This document shows, piece by piece, positions 54,016-64,000 of a DNA stretch of 64,000 nt. Numbering within the stretch: position 1 is the stretch's first letter; each line of letters begins with the position of its first letter. The position numbers and the translations under genes are program-made. This DNA is from Thiorhodococcus mannitoliphagus (GTDB lineage Bacteria; Pseudomonadota; Gammaproteobacteria; Chromatiales; Chromatiaceae). The stretch is taken from NCBI RefSeq assembly GCF_010915725.1, contig NZ_JAAIJR010000011.1:1-64000 (forward strand), in the 5' to 3' direction. Below the pieces are notes generated by a model. It did no database searches, was not told the DNA's origin, and saw only the letters and a program-made list of their open reading frames with translations.

Positions 54016-55014
54016 CTAAGCGTCGCCTGGGTTTAGCGGTTCCGCCGAGCCTGGCTCCTCCGGAGACGCGGCGCGCTCCAAGGCCGCCTCCATCAAGGCC
54101 CGCGCCCGCACCGTGCATGCGCCGATGAAGGTGATGAGTGCCGGGTCCTCTGAGCTTTGGTCGACGCACTCCGAGCCATAGGTCTCGAACGCCGACAAGG
54201 ACGCGACCAGATCCACCAGGTGGCGCGACCAGTTGCAGTCCCCTGCGGGCGAGACAGCGGCGAGACGCGCAAGCTCAGCGTCGGAAAATTTACGCGGAGC
54301 CGGCTCCCCCAGTCCTTCCAAGACCGTCGCCTCACCGCCCCCTGCTGGGCGACGCAGCCCTGGCGCCAGCGCGATGCAGTCCTGACAGAGGGCATCGACA
54401 TCCACCGGAGCGCGCCGCGCGATCACGCGGTTCCCATCGAGCAGACGCAATGCCGAGCAAGTCGCGAATCCGTAGACCAGGAGGGCACGCGCGGCGCCGG
54501 AGCGCTGGAGCAGTCGATTGACCTCGCGGACGCTCTCCGCATGCAGGGTTGGGAGTTCCAGCACCAAGACATCCGGAGGCTCCTGGTGTGGAGCCGCCAA
54601 CAAGGCATCGGGCGAGCTGAAGAAACCCAGAAACTCGATCCCTTGCTCGCGACTGGACTCCCCGCGCAGCCGGTCCGCCAGATAGGCGCCGCAGACCAAG
54701 ACGGAGCAGGGACGCTCGGTGATCGAGAACCGCTCGGGTAGCTGCGCACCGCGCATCCGCTCACGCAGATCCAGCAGGGAAAGGTTGGCGACACTGCTGA
54801 TAGCATCTCCACCATCGACGAGACGCTTGATCAAGGACAAGCGTGCGACGTCCTCCGCCGCGTAATGCCGAGTGCCTGCTTCGGACCGCACGGGCGTCAC
54901 AACATGGTAGCGGCGCTCCCAAACGCGCAGGGTATCGGTCGGAACCCCGGTGAGACGGGAAACGGTGCCGATTCGAAAGGTCTGCCCCGACTCCGGTGGA
55001 TCACGATCGGTCAA
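54016..55014 (-). CDS. MerR-family transcriptional regulator with unusual C-terminal domain
   Basis: A 332-residue protein. Residues 12-80 form a MerR winged helix (RIGTVSRLTGVPTDTLRVWERRY, then RHYAAEDVARLSLIKRLVDGG). The remainder is laid out like a Rossmann-type B12-binding module (CSVLVCGAYLADRL, PDVLVLELPTLHAESVREVN, ALLVYGFA), but the DxHxxG cobalamin signature is absent. This is the pattern of CarH/LitR-like regulators that have lost B12 binding. It diverges from the potF gene across 309 bases and may regulate it; both points are inferred. Confidence 0.72.
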   Translation of the reverse strand: MTDRDPPESGQTFRIGTVSRLTGVPTDTLRVWERRYHVVTPVRSEAGTRHYAAEDVARLSLIKRLVDGGDAISSVANLSLLDLRERMRGAQLPERFSITERPCSVLVCGAYLADRLRGESSREQGIEFLGFFSSPDALLAAPHQEPPDVLVLELPTLHAESVREVNRLLQRSGAARALLVYGFATCSALRLLDGNRVIARRAPVDVDALCQDCIALAPGLRRPAGGGEATVLEGLGEPAPRKFSDAELARLAAVSPAGDCNWSRHLVDLVASLSAFETYGSECVDQSSEDPALITFIGACTVRARALMEAALERAASPEEPGSAEPLNPGDA

Positions 55015-55323
55015 AAGTAGGTCCTCGAAATGATCTTGTGATGCAAACGGTTAATGGGTTCGCACCCCCGCTCGTCCAAGCCCCCGCCAGGAGTTCGAAA
55101 CGGCCGGCACCAAGAAGACTGAGGTGGCCTTTACCCCAAAGCACCCCAGAGCCGCACGTCAATCAACCCAACGACCTCGAAGACAACCGCGAGATCGGCG
55201 CCACGCGAGGTCGCCCGACAACGATGCGCAAGACCGCCGACATGCAGTAGCATTGTTCGCCGACCCGATCCGAACCACCCGAACTGACCCCATTGTTACG
55301 ATGGTATTTCCAAGAGGTGACAA
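55015..55323. other. Divergent promoter region between merR-like gene and potF
   Basis: About 310 bases separating the two divergent genes. AGAGGTGA at 55313-55320 is the ribosome-binding site for the TTG start of potF. I could not define a MerR-type dyad with confidence, and saw no additional gene. Confidence 0.5.
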
Positions 55324-56427
55324 TTGACCAATCGACTCAAAGGTCTGCGCGCCCTGCTCCCAGCCCTGGCCATCGGCTGCTGCCCGGCGGTCCAGGCCGA
55401 GGAGCAAGTGCATCTCTACAACTGGAGCGACTATTTCGCCGAAGACACGCTCCCCAACTTCCAAGCGCGCACCGGCATCCGCCCGGTGCTGGACGTCTAC
55501 GACGCCAATGAGGTGCTCGAGGCCAAGCTCTTCGCCGGCGGCAGCGGATACGATGTCATCTTCCCCACCGCGCGCCCCTTCGCGGCCCGTCATATCAAGG
55601 CCGGACTCTATCAGCCGCTGGACAAGTCCAAGCTACCCGGACTCGAGAGGCTGGATCCGGAGATCATGGCCAGCCTCGCATCCATCGATCCCGGCAACCA
55701 ATACCTAGTCCCCTACATGTGGGGCACCTCTGGCTTGGGTCTGAATGTCGAGAAGGTCAAGGCGGCACTCGGCGCCGAGGCCAAGCTCGACACCTGGGCG
55801 CTGATCTTCGATCCGGAGCAAGCCGCCAAGCTGAAGGACTGCGGCATCGCCCTACTCGACGACCCGACCGAGGTCTTCTCCGCCGCGCTCGCCTATCTGG
55901 GAAAAGACCCAAACAGTCTCGACAAGGCCGACCTGGATGCCGCCGCCGCGGTCATCAAGGGCGTCCATGCCAACATCCGCTACTTCCACTCGTCACAGTA
56001 CATCAGCGACTTGGCGAACGGGGAGCTATGCGTCGCGCATGGCTATTCGGGCGACGTGCTGCAGGCCCAGGAGCGCGCGGAGGAAGCTGACAAGGGCATC
56101 GAGATCGCCTACAGGATCCCGCGCGAAGGCGCCGCGCTGTGGACGGATGTCATGGCCATCCCGAAGGACGCCCCCCACCCGGACGCCGCCCATGCCTTCA
56201 TCGCCTACCTTCTCGACCCCCAGGTGATCGCCGATATTTCGGACTACGTCTTCTATGCGAATCCCAATCTGGCGGCGACGCCCCTCATCGAGGCAGAACT
56301 GCGCGAGGATCCGGAGATCTATCCTCCGCCGGAGGTGAAAGCGCGTCTCTTCGTGCCCAACGAACGCAGCGACCGAGAGATCCGGACCCTGAACCGACTC
56401 TGGACCCGCATCAAGTCCAATCGCTGA
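55324..56427 (+). CDS. potF: Polyamine ABC transporter substrate-binding protein PotF
   Basis: A 367-residue periplasmic binding protein with a signal peptide ending VQAEEQ. The mature N-terminus VHLYNWSDYFAEDTLPNFQARTGI is diagnostic of PotD/PotF. Ligand-site features include GSGYDVIFPT and PYMWGTSGLGLN, with acidic residues later (WTDVMAIP) as expected for amine binding. The start is a TTG preceded by AGAGGTGA three bases away; no in-frame ATG lies nearby. It leads a four-gene transporter operon. Confidence 0.9.
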   Translation: MTNRLKGLRALLPALAIGCCPAVQAEEQVHLYNWSDYFAEDTLPNFQARTGIRPVLDVYDANEVLEAKLFAGGSGYDVIFPTARPFAARHIKAGLYQPLDKSKLPGLERLDPEIMASLASIDPGNQYLVPYMWGTSGLGLNVEKVKAALGAEAKLDTWALIFDPEQAAKLKDCGIALLDDPTEVFSAALAYLGKDPNSLDKADLDAAAAVIKGVHANIRYFHSSQYISDLANGELCVAHGYSGDVLQAQERAEEADKGIEIAYRIPREGAALWTDVMAIPKDAPHPDAAHAFIAYLLDPQVIADISDYVFYANPNLAATPLIEAELREDPEIYPPPEVKARLFVPNERSDREIRTLNRLWTRIKSNR

Positions 56428-56448
56428 GGAGCACAACGGATCCCGCCC

Positions 56449-57585
56449 ATGGCTGTCAGCAACGAACGGCGCCTGCTCGAACCCTGGCAGGATCCGAAAG
56501 CGCCTCCTTATCTGCGCATCGACCGTGTCACCAAGACATTTGGTGATCTCTACGCGGTCGATGACGTCAGCCTCAACATCTTCAAGGGCGAGTTCTTCTC
56601 ACTGCTCGGCAGCTCCGGCTGCGGCAAGTCCACCTTGCTGCGCCTGCTCGCGGGCTTCGAGTACCCGACGTCGGGCAGGATCTACATCGACGGGGTGGAC
56701 GTCACCGACGTCCCTCCCTACGCCCGCCCGGTGAACATGATGTTCCAGTCCTACGCCCTCTTCCCGCACATGACGGTGGAGCAGAACGTCGAGTTCGGAC
56801 TCAAGCAGGACCGCGTTGCCAAGAAGGAGCGCCAGGAGCGTGTCGGCGAGATGCTGGACCTGCTCAAGATCATGGAGCTTCGCAAACGCCGCCCCGACCA
56901 GCTCTCCGGAGGGCAGCGCCAGCGCGTCGCCCTGGCACGCAGTCTGGCGCGGCACCCCAAGCTCCTGCTCCTCGACGAGCCGCTCGGCGCACTCGACAAG
57001 CGTCTGCGCGAGAGCACCCAGTTCGAGCTGGTCAACTTGCAGGAGCGGCTCGGGATCACCTTCGTGACCGTCACCCACGATCAGGAAGAGGCCATGACCA
57101 TGTCGACGCGCATCGCCGTCATGGACGCGGGCCAGATCATGCAGGTCGATACACCGACAGCCATCTACGAGTTCCCGAACTGTCGCTTGACCGCGGAGTT
57201 CATCGGATCCGTGAATCTGTTCGAGGGCAAGGTGATGGAGCGCGAAGGCGACCAGGTCCTGATCGAGGCACGCCACGGCGGCATCCTGCGGATGCGCAGC
57301 CTCCATCCGCATCCGCTCGGGACGCCAGTGACGGTCGCGATTCGCCCGGAGAAGATGCGGCTCAGCGATGGCCCCGCCGAGGACGGCGTCAATCGGTTGA
57401 GCGGCGTGGTCGAGGACATCGCCTACCTGGGCGACGTCTCCATCTATCGCATCCGCGCCAACGGCGGACAGCTGGTCGAGATGACGCTCACCAACATCCA
57501 GCCGCGTACCGAGCAAGCCTTGACATGGGAGCAGGATGTCAGCGTCGAGTGGTCACCGACCAGCGGCGTGGTCCTGACCGAATGA
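56449..57585 (+). CDS. potG: Polyamine ABC transporter ATPase PotG
   Basis: A 378-residue ABC ATPase. It has Walker A GSSGCGKST near residue 60, Q-loop MMFQSYALFPHM, signature LSGGQRQRVALARSL near 155, Walker B LLLLDEPLGALD and H-loop VTHDQEEAM. The C-terminal TOBE domain (about 290-375) contains VAIRPEKMRL. It overlaps potH by four bases (ATGA). Confidence 0.93.
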   Translation: MAVSNERRLLEPWQDPKAPPYLRIDRVTKTFGDLYAVDDVSLNIFKGEFFSLLGSSGCGKSTLLRLLAGFEYPTSGRIYIDGVDVTDVPPYARPVNMMFQSYALFPHMTVEQNVEFGLKQDRVAKKERQERVGEMLDLLKIMELRKRRPDQLSGGQRQRVALARSLARHPKLLLLDEPLGALDKRLRESTQFELVNLQERLGITFVTVTHDQEEAMTMSTRIAVMDAGQIMQVDTPTAIYEFPNCRLTAEFIGSVNLFEGKVMEREGDQVLIEARHGGILRMRSLHPHPLGTPVTVAIRPEKMRLSDGPAEDGVNRLSGVVEDIAYLGDVSIYRIRANGGQLVEMTLTNIQPRTEQALTWEQDVSVEWSPTSGVVLTE

Positions 57586-58502
57586 GCATCGGCGCCGGTC
57601 CACAGTCGCAGGGCAGCCGTCGGCTGAGCCGCCTGGTCAACATTGGCATCCCCTATGTCTGGCTCGGGGTCTTCTTCCTGCTGCCCTTCGTCATCGTGCT
57701 GCAGATCAGCGTCGCCGAGCCGGCGCTGGCGCAGCCGCCCTATACGGCGCTCTGGGAGTGGATCGATGACGGGCTGCTGCAGATCCAGATCAATCTGCGG
57801 AACTTCATGCTGATTGGGGAGGACGACATCTATCTGGCGGCCTTTCTCAACTCACTCTGGGTCGCCCTTGTCTGCACCCTGCTCTGCCTGCTGCTGGGCT
57901 ATCCCATGGCCTATGCCATCGCAACCGCGCCGGAGCGCTGGCGGGTGCTGCTCCTGATGTTGATCGTGCTGCCCTTCTGGACCTCTTTCCTGATCCGCGT
58001 CTATGCCTGGATCGGCATCCTCAATTCCGGCGGATTGCTGAATACCTTCCTCCTTTGGCTCGGCGTCATCGATCAGCCCATGCAGATCCTGCATACGCAG
58101 ACGGCCGTCTATATCGGCATCCTCTATTCCTATCTGCCCTTCATGATCCTGCCGCTCTACGCCAACCTGACCCGACTGGATCCCACCTTGCTGGAGGCCG
58201 CCGAAGACCTCGGTTGCCGGCCGATGCGGGCCTTCGTCGAGATCACCCTGCCCCTGTCCAAGCCGGGGATCATCGCGGGCAGCATGCTGGTGTTCATCCC
58301 GGTGGTCGGCGAGTTCGTCATCCCGGACCTGCTTGGCGGCCCGGACAGCCTCATGGTCGGCAAACTGCTCTGGACCGAGTTCTTCTCCAACCAGGACTGG
58401 CCGCTGGCGTCGGCGCTCGCCATTCTGCTGCTCGGGCTGCTCGTCGTGCCCTTCGTCCTCATGCAGCGCATGCAGCAGACCATGGATGAGACTCAGCCAT
58501 GA
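57582..58502 (+). CDS. potH: Polyamine ABC transporter permease PotH
   Basis: A 306-residue permease with six membrane helices. The EAA loop that contacts the ATPase is EAAEDLGCRPMRAFVEITLPLSKPGI (about 206-231). A hydrophilic stretch rich in Asp/Gln (about 55-85) extends between TM1 and TM2, as in PotH. ATG at 57582 overlaps the potG stop; its end overlaps potI as ATGA. Confidence 0.92.
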   Translation: MSIGAGPQSQGSRRLSRLVNIGIPYVWLGVFFLLPFVIVLQISVAEPALAQPPYTALWEWIDDGLLQIQINLRNFMLIGEDDIYLAAFLNSLWVALVCTLLCLLLGYPMAYAIATAPERWRVLLLMLIVLPFWTSFLIRVYAWIGILNSGGLLNTFLLWLGVIDQPMQILHTQTAVYIGILYSYLPFMILPLYANLTRLDPTLLEAAEDLGCRPMRAFVEITLPLSKPGIIAGSMLVFIPVVGEFVIPDLLGGPDSLMVGKLLWTEFFSNQDWPLASALAILLLGLLVVPFVLMQRMQQTMDETQP

Positions 58503-59299
58503 AGCGCCGCGCCTGGCCACTGCTCGGAGTCCTGGCCTTTGGATACGCCTTTCTCTACGTCCCCATCCTGCTGCTGATCTTCTATTCCTTCAACGAATCC
58601 AGGCTGGTAACCGTCTGGTCCGGGTTCTCGGTGAAGTGGTACGGCGAACTCTTGCACAACCGCCAGCTCCTCGACGCGGCCTGGCTGAGCATCCGCATCG
58701 CGGCGACCAATGCCACGGTCGCCGTGGTGCTGGGCACCTTGGCGGCGAACGCCCTGGTCCGGCATGGGCGCTTTCGTGGACGGACCGGTCTCGAGCTACT
58801 GCTCACCGCCCCGCTGGTGATGCCGGATGTCATCATCGGCCTCTCGCTGCTGCTGCTCTTCGTCGCCCTGCGGGAGCTGATCGGCTGGCCGGACGGACGC
58901 GGCTTCACCACCATCACCATCGCCCACATCACCTTCAGCATGGCCTATGTCGCCGTCGTCGTGCGCTCACGCCTCGGCCAGATGGATGCCTCGCTGGAAG
59001 AGGCCGCCATGGATCTCGGCGCCCGCCCGCTCGGCGTCTACCGACAGATCACCCTGCCACTGATCGCGCCAGCCCTGCTCTCCGGCTGGCTGCTCGCCTT
59101 CACCCTCTCGCTCGATGATCTGGTCATCGCCAGCTTCGTCTCAGGGCCAGGTGCGACAACCCTGCCGATGGTCGTCTACTCAAGCGTCCGCATGGGCGTC
59201 TCGCCGCAGATCAATGCGCTAGCGACCTTGATCGTCGCCGTCGTGACCCTGGCTGTCGTGATCGCGGGGATTTCCCTGGGGCGCAAACCGGGACGCTGA
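58499..59299 (+). CDS. potI: Polyamine ABC transporter permease PotI
   Basis: A 266-residue second permease with six helices. It contains FYSFNESRLVTVWSGFSVKWY after TM1 and the EAA loop EEAAMDLGARPLGVYRQITLPLIAPALL (about 166-193). With PotF, PotG and PotH it completes a putrescine/spermidine-type importer. The family cannot be separated further into putrescine or spermidine preference from sequence alone. Confidence 0.92.
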   Translation: MKRRAWPLLGVLAFGYAFLYVPILLLIFYSFNESRLVTVWSGFSVKWYGELLHNRQLLDAAWLSIRIAATNATVAVVLGTLAANALVRHGRFRGRTGLELLLTAPLVMPDVIIGLSLLLLFVALRELIGWPDGRGFTTITIAHITFSMAYVAVVVRSRLGQMDASLEEAAMDLGARPLGVYRQITLPLIAPALLSGWLLAFTLSLDDLVIASFVSGPGATTLPMVVYSSVRMGVSPQINALATLIVAVVTLAVVIAGISLGRKPGR

Positions 59300-59540
59300 G
59301 CCGAGCTGCGCGGATATCGACGCGGGGACTCCTTGAGTCAGCCCTCCCGGAATCTGCTTTTTCGGGCACGCAAGCGCCTGAACTCTAGTCCTGGTCGTCG
59401 CCGAAACGGCGGATCTCATGGAAAGCGTGATCCCCGACGCACTCTGGTCCTGAACAAGACTGATAATCTAGCGCGACTATGCTTGGCAAGGACAAGGACC
59501 AGGGACGGCTTTCAGGTCTAGGTAACGCCGGATACTCGCC

Positions 59541-61718
59541 ATGAAACGCTCCAAAAGCGCGGTTTCCGCGCTCTCCATCCGCAAGCTCCTCGTCTTGCTC
59601 CTCGTCATCAATGCTGCCGCCCTAGCCCTGCTGAGCGGGGTTAGCATCATGAGCAATGGCGAGATTCGGGGATCACAGCGCGACTTGATCGAGATCTCCG
59701 AGATCCAGGCGAACCGCAGCGAGATCCTGACCGCGGTGCAAGGTTTGCTCGTCAGGCAATCGCAGATCATGGCTGCGGCGAGCAGCAATGCGCTGCAGGC
59801 GGCGGCGGACCGCTCGGCACTCGAGTCCGCCAGCCGCGAGTCAATGGCTGCGCTGCACAGCGCGCTGTCGAACCCATTACTGCAGTCGACGCGAACAGAG
59901 GCCGAGCTGCAAGGGCTGAACGACGCCTTCGCGAGCCTGCTGAGCGCCGATACCCATGTCTTCCAACGAACGCGTGAGATCCTGCGACTCGGCGAGCAGC
60001 AAAGGTCGCTCGCTGCCGAACTCGAGACCACCTTCGCCCTGTTGCAGTCCAGCGCAGCAGACCTCTCGAACGACGTCGACTTCATGGCGCTCAGCGCGCA
60101 GATCGCGATGAAGAAGCTCCTGCGGGCAGCGCCCGACGACCCGCCCGCTCGCGATCAAGTGGAGCAATACCGCGAGGCCGGGAAGCGGCTCATCAGTGAC
60201 GAGATCCGCCGGGCCAAGGATCTGATCGCGCAGATTCAGCTCGAGATCGCGAGTCTTGCCGCGCTCACGGGCACCATCATCCAACCGCATGACGCCAGCA
60301 GTCTTACCACCCTGGTCGAGAATCGGCTGAGGCCCTTGATCGAGAGCATTGACTCCGCGCTCAAGCAGCTCGCCGCACTGCTCGCCAATAGCGACGCGGA
60401 CCCGGGTGACCAGGGTCTCCAGCAGCAGCTCGCGCAGCTCAAGGCGCAACTGCTCGACGCGCCGGAGTCGCTTGCACTGACCGCCGCCGCGATCACTGAG
60501 AGCCGCGAGGCGCAAGCCACTGCCGTCGCTAGTCAGCAGGCGGCCACGCGTCGCGTGACGACGGCGCTCGCGGCGCTCGGACAGATCACGGACAGCAAGC
60601 GCACTGAGGTCTCAAGCGCGACAACGTCGCGACTGGATGGCACCCAGATGACCATACTTGCGGTCAGCGGGCTGACGCTCCTCGTGGCGTTGGGCATCGG
60701 CGGCGGCATCATTTTTCTGGTTCTGCGTCCGCTCCGATACATCACCGAGGCCCTCCAGGACATCGGACAGGGCGAGGGTGATCTCAGCAAACGGCTCGCC
60801 CCGGGCTCTGTCGTCGAGATCAACGCCCTGGCCAACGGCTTCAATCACTTCGCCGCCAAGGTCGAGTCGCTGGTTGCCAATGTCGTCGACGCCAGCCATC
60901 GTCTGCGTGATCAGGCAGGCAGATCGGCCGAGGTGTCACACCAGATCAGCGAGCAGCTGCGCCAGCATCAGCAGGAGACTGACCGAGTTGCCGCCTCCCT
61001 GAGCGACCTCTCGCAGAGCATCGCCATGGTCGCCGCCAACGGGCAGCATGCCTCGGACACCGCACATCAGGCTAAGGATCAGGCGAGCACTGGCCGCGGT
61101 ATCGTCGAGGACTCGCGATCCGCGATCGAGGCACTCGCCGCCGAGATCGATGAAGCAGCCACCTCATTGATCACGCTTGGTCAGGACACGAGCAACGTCA
61201 ACCGGGTGCTCGACGTCATCAACGGGGTCGCCGAGCAAACCAACCTGCTCGCGCTTAACGCGGCGATCGAGGCGGCACGCGCGGGCGAACAGGGACGCGG
61301 TTTCGCCGTGGTGGCCGAAGAGGTGCGCACGCTTGCTTCCAAGACACAGGAGTCGACGATCGAGATCGCGGAGATCCTCGAGCGCTTGCGGAGTGGCTCA
61401 GCGGCTGTCAGCAGCACGATCAGCGCCAGCCACGAGAAGGCGACCACTGCGGTTGCCCTGGCGAATGACACCAATCGGACGTTCGATGGCATCGCGGAAG
61501 CCATCGCCTCGATCAATCAGATGAGCGGGGACATCTCCAGCGCGGTGCTCGGCCAATCCGAGGCGACCGACGCCATCGATTCACAAGTTAGCAGGATCCA
61601 CGCTGCGAGCCTCGCCACGGCCGAGGAGGCCGAGCGCGCGGCACAGATGGCCGCGGAACTCGCCGACCTCGGGCGTGAACTCGCGTCCATGGTCGCTCAG
61701 TTCAAGGTAGGAAGCTGA
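59541..61718 (+). CDS. Methyl-accepting chemotaxis protein
   Basis: A 725-residue transducer. TM1 is at about residues 18-40 and TM2 at about 370-395, framing a long helical periplasmic sensor of about 330 residues without a recognised ligand domain. A HAMP domain follows ([25 protein letters not shown]). The signalling domain carries the highly conserved hairpin tip [20 protein letters not shown] and [15 protein letters not shown] near 570-605. It signals to CheA/CheW, which are not in the window. The gap of about 240 bases before it shows no obvious promoter. Confidence 0.92.
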   Translation: MKRSKSAVSALSIRKLLVLLLVINAAALALLSGVSIMSNGEIRGSQRDLIEISEIQANRSEILTAVQGLLVRQSQIMAAASSNALQAAADRSALESASRESMAALHSALSNPLLQSTRTEAELQGLNDAFASLLSADTHVFQRTREILRLGEQQRSLAAELETTFALLQSSAADLSNDVDFMALSAQIAMKKLLRAAPDDPPARDQVEQYREAGKRLISDEIRRAKDLIAQIQLEIASLAALTGTIIQPHDASSLTTLVENRLRPLIESIDSALKQLAALLANSDADPGDQGLQQQLAQLKAQLLDAPESLALTAAAITESREAQATAVASQQAATRRVTTALAALGQITDSKRTEVSSATTSRLDGTQMTILAVSGLTLLVALGIGGGIIFLVLRPLRYITEALQDIGQGEGDLSKRLAPGSVVEINALANGFNHFAAKVESLVANVVDASHRLRDQAGRSAEVSHQISEQLRQHQQETDRVAASLSDLSQSIAMVAANGQHASDTAHQAKDQASTGRGIVEDSRSAIEALAAEIDEAATSLITLGQDTSNVNRVLDVINGVAEQTNLLALNAAIEAARAGEQGRGFAVVAEEVRTLASKTQESTIEIAEILERLRSGSAAVSSTISASHEKATTAVALANDTNRTFDGIAEAIASINQMSGDISSAVLGQSEATDAIDSQVSRIHAASLATAEEAERAAQMAAELADLGRELASMVAQFKVGS

Positions 61719-61816
61719 CCGGGACAGCGGCCAGCCTATTTTGACGAGGAGACTTCGGGATCATCTGCGTTCCGCGAAAACCATTCGCGGAATGTGCTAG
61801 GCGCCTTTCGCTCTAT

Positions 61817-61906
61817 GAAAGTGACCATCAACAACTTCCCCCCTTTCGCAAAGGGGGGCCAGGGGGGATTTCGGACGGGATCGCTCACATCGGGAAACAG
61901 TTGATG
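61817..61906. repeat. Dispersed hairpin repeat, copy D
   Basis: Reverse-oriented copy of 22511-22600 with about 91% identity over 90 bases. Its hairpin, a nine-base stem of CCCCCCTTT and AAAGGGGGG around CGC, spans 61838-61858. It lies between the convergent MCP and pnp genes and may double as a terminator. Confidence 0.8.
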
Positions 61907-61928
61907 GGCGCTTCCTATGGAGTGACCA

Positions 61929-61957
61929 AGGGCGGATCCTGAAGAGCGATCCGCCCT
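61929..61957 (-). terminator. Hairpin downstream of pnp
   Basis: AGGGCGGATC (61929-61938) pairs perfectly with GATCCGCCCT (61948-61957) around a nine-base loop, about 35 bases past the pnp stop codon. A shorter GGGCG-AAG-CGCCC stem lies at about 61961-61973. Neither has a U-run on the minus strand. Confidence 0.65.
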
Positions 61958-61990
61958 GCCGGGCGAAGCGCCCAGCATCACTCCTCAGTA

Positions 61991-64000
61991 TCACTCCCCA
62001 GGCTCGACGGCCTTCATGCTGAGGCGGATACGGCCCTGCTTGTCGACTTCGAGCACCTTCACGCGCACCACATCACCTTCCTTGAGCTTGTCGCTCACGG
62101 ACTGGACGCGCTCCTCGCAGATCTGAGAGATATGAACCAAGCCATCACGTCCGGGCAAGATGGTGACGAAGGCGCCAAAGTCCATGAGCCGCGCAACCTT
62201 ACCCTCGTAGATCTTGCCGACCTCGACATCTGCAGTGATGAGGCGAATCCGCTTCTTGGCCTCTTCGCCCGCGGCCTTCTCGACGGAGAAGATCTTGACC
62301 ACGCCGTCGTCGTTGATATCGACGGTCGCGCCAGTCTCTTCGGTGATGGAGCGAATCACGGAGCCGCCCTTGCCGATGACGTCGCGGATCTTCTCGGGAT
62401 GGATCTTGAACTCGATGATGCGCGGCGCGTGCTCGGACATCTCCAAGCGATGGCTGTCGATCACCTTGTTCATCTCGCCAAGGATGTGCATCCGACCATC
62501 CTTCGCTTGGGCCAAGGCGATCTCCATGATCTCCTTGGTGATGCCCTCGATCTTGATATCCATTTGCAGGGCGTTGATGCCCTCGCCCGTGCCGGCAACC
62601 TTGAAGTCCATGTCGCCGAGGTGGTCCTCGTCGCCCATGATGTCGGTCAGAACGGCGAATCGCTCGCCTTCCTTGATCAGACCCATGGCGACACCGGCCA
62701 CCGGCGCCTTGATGGGCACACCGGCGTCCATGAGCGCCAGACTGGTGCCGCAGACGCTGGCCATGGAGCTGGAGCCGTTCGACTCGGTGATCTCCGAGAC
62801 CACACGGACCGAATAGGGGAATTCCTCAATGCTCGGCATGATGGCAAGGACGCCGCGCTTGGCCAAACGGCCGTGGCCGATCTCGCGACGCTTGGGGCTG
62901 CCGACGCGCCCCGACTCTCCCACGCAGAAGGGCGGGAAGTTGTAGTGCAGCATGAAGTGCTCGCGGCGCTCGCCGTCGAGTGCGTCGATGATCTGCGAGT
63001 CGCGCTCGGTGCCGAGCGTCGTGACGACGATTGCCTGGGTCTCGCCGCGGGTGAAGAGCGCCGAGCCGTGGGTGCGCGGCAGGACGCCGGTGCGGATGGT
63101 GATCGGGCGCACCGTCTTGCCGTCACGGCCGTCGATGCGTGGATTACCGGAGAGGATCGACTCACGAACGACCTTCTTCTCGAGCTTTTCGATGGCCGCC
63201 CGCACCTGCAGCTCCGTCCACTTGGGTGCGTCGCCCGCACAGAGCCGCTCAATGACGACCGCGCGCGCGGCGTCCAGTGCAGCGTAGCGCTCTTGCTTCA
63301 CCTTGATCTGATAGGCCGCCGCAACTTGTTCGCCGCACCCGCTTTGAACCGCGTCGGCAAGCTCCAGATCGGCCTCAGGCGGCGACCACGCGAGCGGTGC
63401 CTTGTTGACCTCGGCGGCCAGCTCGCGGATGGCCTGGATGACGACCTGCAGTTGCTCGTGGCCGAAGAGCACGGCGCCTAGCATCACCTCTTCCGAGAGG
63501 CCGCGCGCCTCGGACTCGACCATCAGCACGGCCTTGTCGGTACCGGCAACGATGAGATCGAGATCGGAATCAGGGCTCAGCCCCACAACCGCCGGATTGA
63601 GGATGTATTCGCCGTTCTTGTAGCCGACACGCGCGGCGCCAATGGGTCCATTGAAGGGCAAGCCCGACACGGCCAGCGCCGCCGAGGCGCCGATCAAGGC
63701 CGGGATTTCAGGATTGACTGCGGGATTCAGCGACTTGACAGTCGCAATGATCTGAACCTCGCGGGTAAAGCCATCGGCGAACAGGGGGCGGATCGGTCGG
63801 TCGATGAGTCGCGCGGTGAGAATCTCGCCCTCGCTCGGACGTCCCTCGCGGCGAAAGAAGCCACCTGGAATGCGCCCGGCGGCATAGGTCTTTTCCTGAT
63901 AGTCGACCGTCAAGGGCAGGAAGTCACGCTCGACGCCGGGGCGCTTGTCCACAACCACGGTGACGAGGACCACGGTGTCGTCAATGTCGACCATGACAGC
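61991..64000 (-). CDS. pnp: Polyribonucleotide nucleotidyltransferase (5' end outside window)
   Basis: PNPase degrades RNA phosphorolytically from the 3' end and is part of the degradosome. The frame is open through the right edge and reads [16 protein letters not shown], so about 30-35 N-terminal residues are missing. Two RNase PH core domains are seen (first half with [28 protein letters not shown]; second with [17 protein letters not shown]), then the KH domain [21 protein letters not shown] and an S1 domain ([33 protein letters not shown]). The C-terminal tail is short. Confidence 0.96.
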   Translation of the reverse strand, partial: AVMVDIDDTVVLVTVVVDKRPGVERDFLPLTVDYQEKTYAAGRIPGGFFRREGRPSEGEILTARLIDRPIRPLFADGFTREVQIIATVKSLNPAVNPEIPALIGASAALAVSGLPFNGPIGAARVGYKNGEYILNPAVVGLSPDSDLDLIVAGTDKAVLMVESEARGLSEEVMLGAVLFGHEQLQVVIQAIRELAAEVNKAPLAWSPPEADLELADAVQSGCGEQVAAAYQIKVKQERYAALDAARAVVIERLCAGDAPKWTELQVRAAIEKLEKKVVRESILSGNPRIDGRDGKTVRPITIRTGVLPRTHGSALFTRGETQAIVVTTLGTERDSQIIDALDGERREHFMLHYNFPPFCVGESGRVGSPKRREIGHGRLAKRGVLAIMPSIEEFPYSVRVVSEITESNGSSSMASVCGTSLALMDAGVPIKAPVAGVAMGLIKEGERFAVLTDIMGDEDHLGDMDFKVAGTGEGINALQMDIKIEGITKEIMEIALAQAKDGRMHILGEMNKVIDSHRLEMSEHAPRIIEFKIHPEKIRDVIGKGGSVIRSITEETGATVDINDDGVVKIFSVEKAAGEEAKKRIRLITADVEVGKIYEGKVARLMDFGAFVTILPGRDGLVHISQICEERVQSVSDKLKEGDVVRVKVLEVDKQGRIRLSMKAVEPGE

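Overview
The window is GC-rich and densely coding, and its gene content points to a diazotrophic gammaproteobacterium, most likely a purple sulfur bacterium of the Chromatiaceae. The evidence is a nif block in the Azotobacter order (nifV-cysE-TPR protein-nifW-nifZ-nifM-clpX), an Rnf complex with a NifJ-type pyruvate oxidoreductase and a ferredoxin-NADP reductase, a KaiC/KaiB/histidine-kinase module and an exosortase H. The taxonomic placement is inferred; no rRNA or photosynthesis gene lies in the window.

Layout. 1-543 is an AT-rich gap. 544-5053 encodes an RND efflux adaptor and pump. 5460-9915 is a kaiC-kaiB-hybrid kinase operon. 10380-11514 holds exosortase H and its partner membrane protein. 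11627-13279 has two unknown membrane proteins separated by a small palindromic repeat. 13561-19335 is the nif accessory operon, opened by a sigma-54 promoter and closed by a strong hairpin, followed by a hemerythrin-like gene on the minus strand. 20246-31792 contains a membrane-fused hydrolase, a Trm112-like protein, an EAL-domain pseudogene amid dispersed repeats, rapA, alr, a hydrolase/OsmC fusion and two lipid-linked-sugar type glycosyltransferases. 32136-36394 is a second RND adaptor/pump pair. 36548-38836 contains decayed genes, a hendecad-repeat coiled-coil protein and ribF.

38922-51074 is a minus-strand block for low-potential electron transfer: rnfB, nifJ, rnfC, rnfD, rnfG, rnfE, rnfA, a 55-residue Cys-rich membrane peptide and a ferredoxin-NADP reductase. 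NifJ is placed inside the rnf genes and carries an extra C-terminal ferredoxin domain. Together with nifV/W/Z/M this is a plausible supply line from pyruvate or NADH through ferredoxin to nitrogenase.

51484-53942 encodes a lipoprotein with a ClpP/crotonase-type fold and a fused HisH-HisF imidazole glycerol phosphate synthase closely resembling the fungal/plant bifunctional enzyme. 54016-59299 has a MerR-type regulator divergent from a complete potFGHI polyamine ABC transporter. The window closes with a chemoreceptor and the 3' part of pnp. Several families of short palindromic or inverted-repeat elements are scattered between genes; three copies of one family lie in nif and rnf intergenic gaps.
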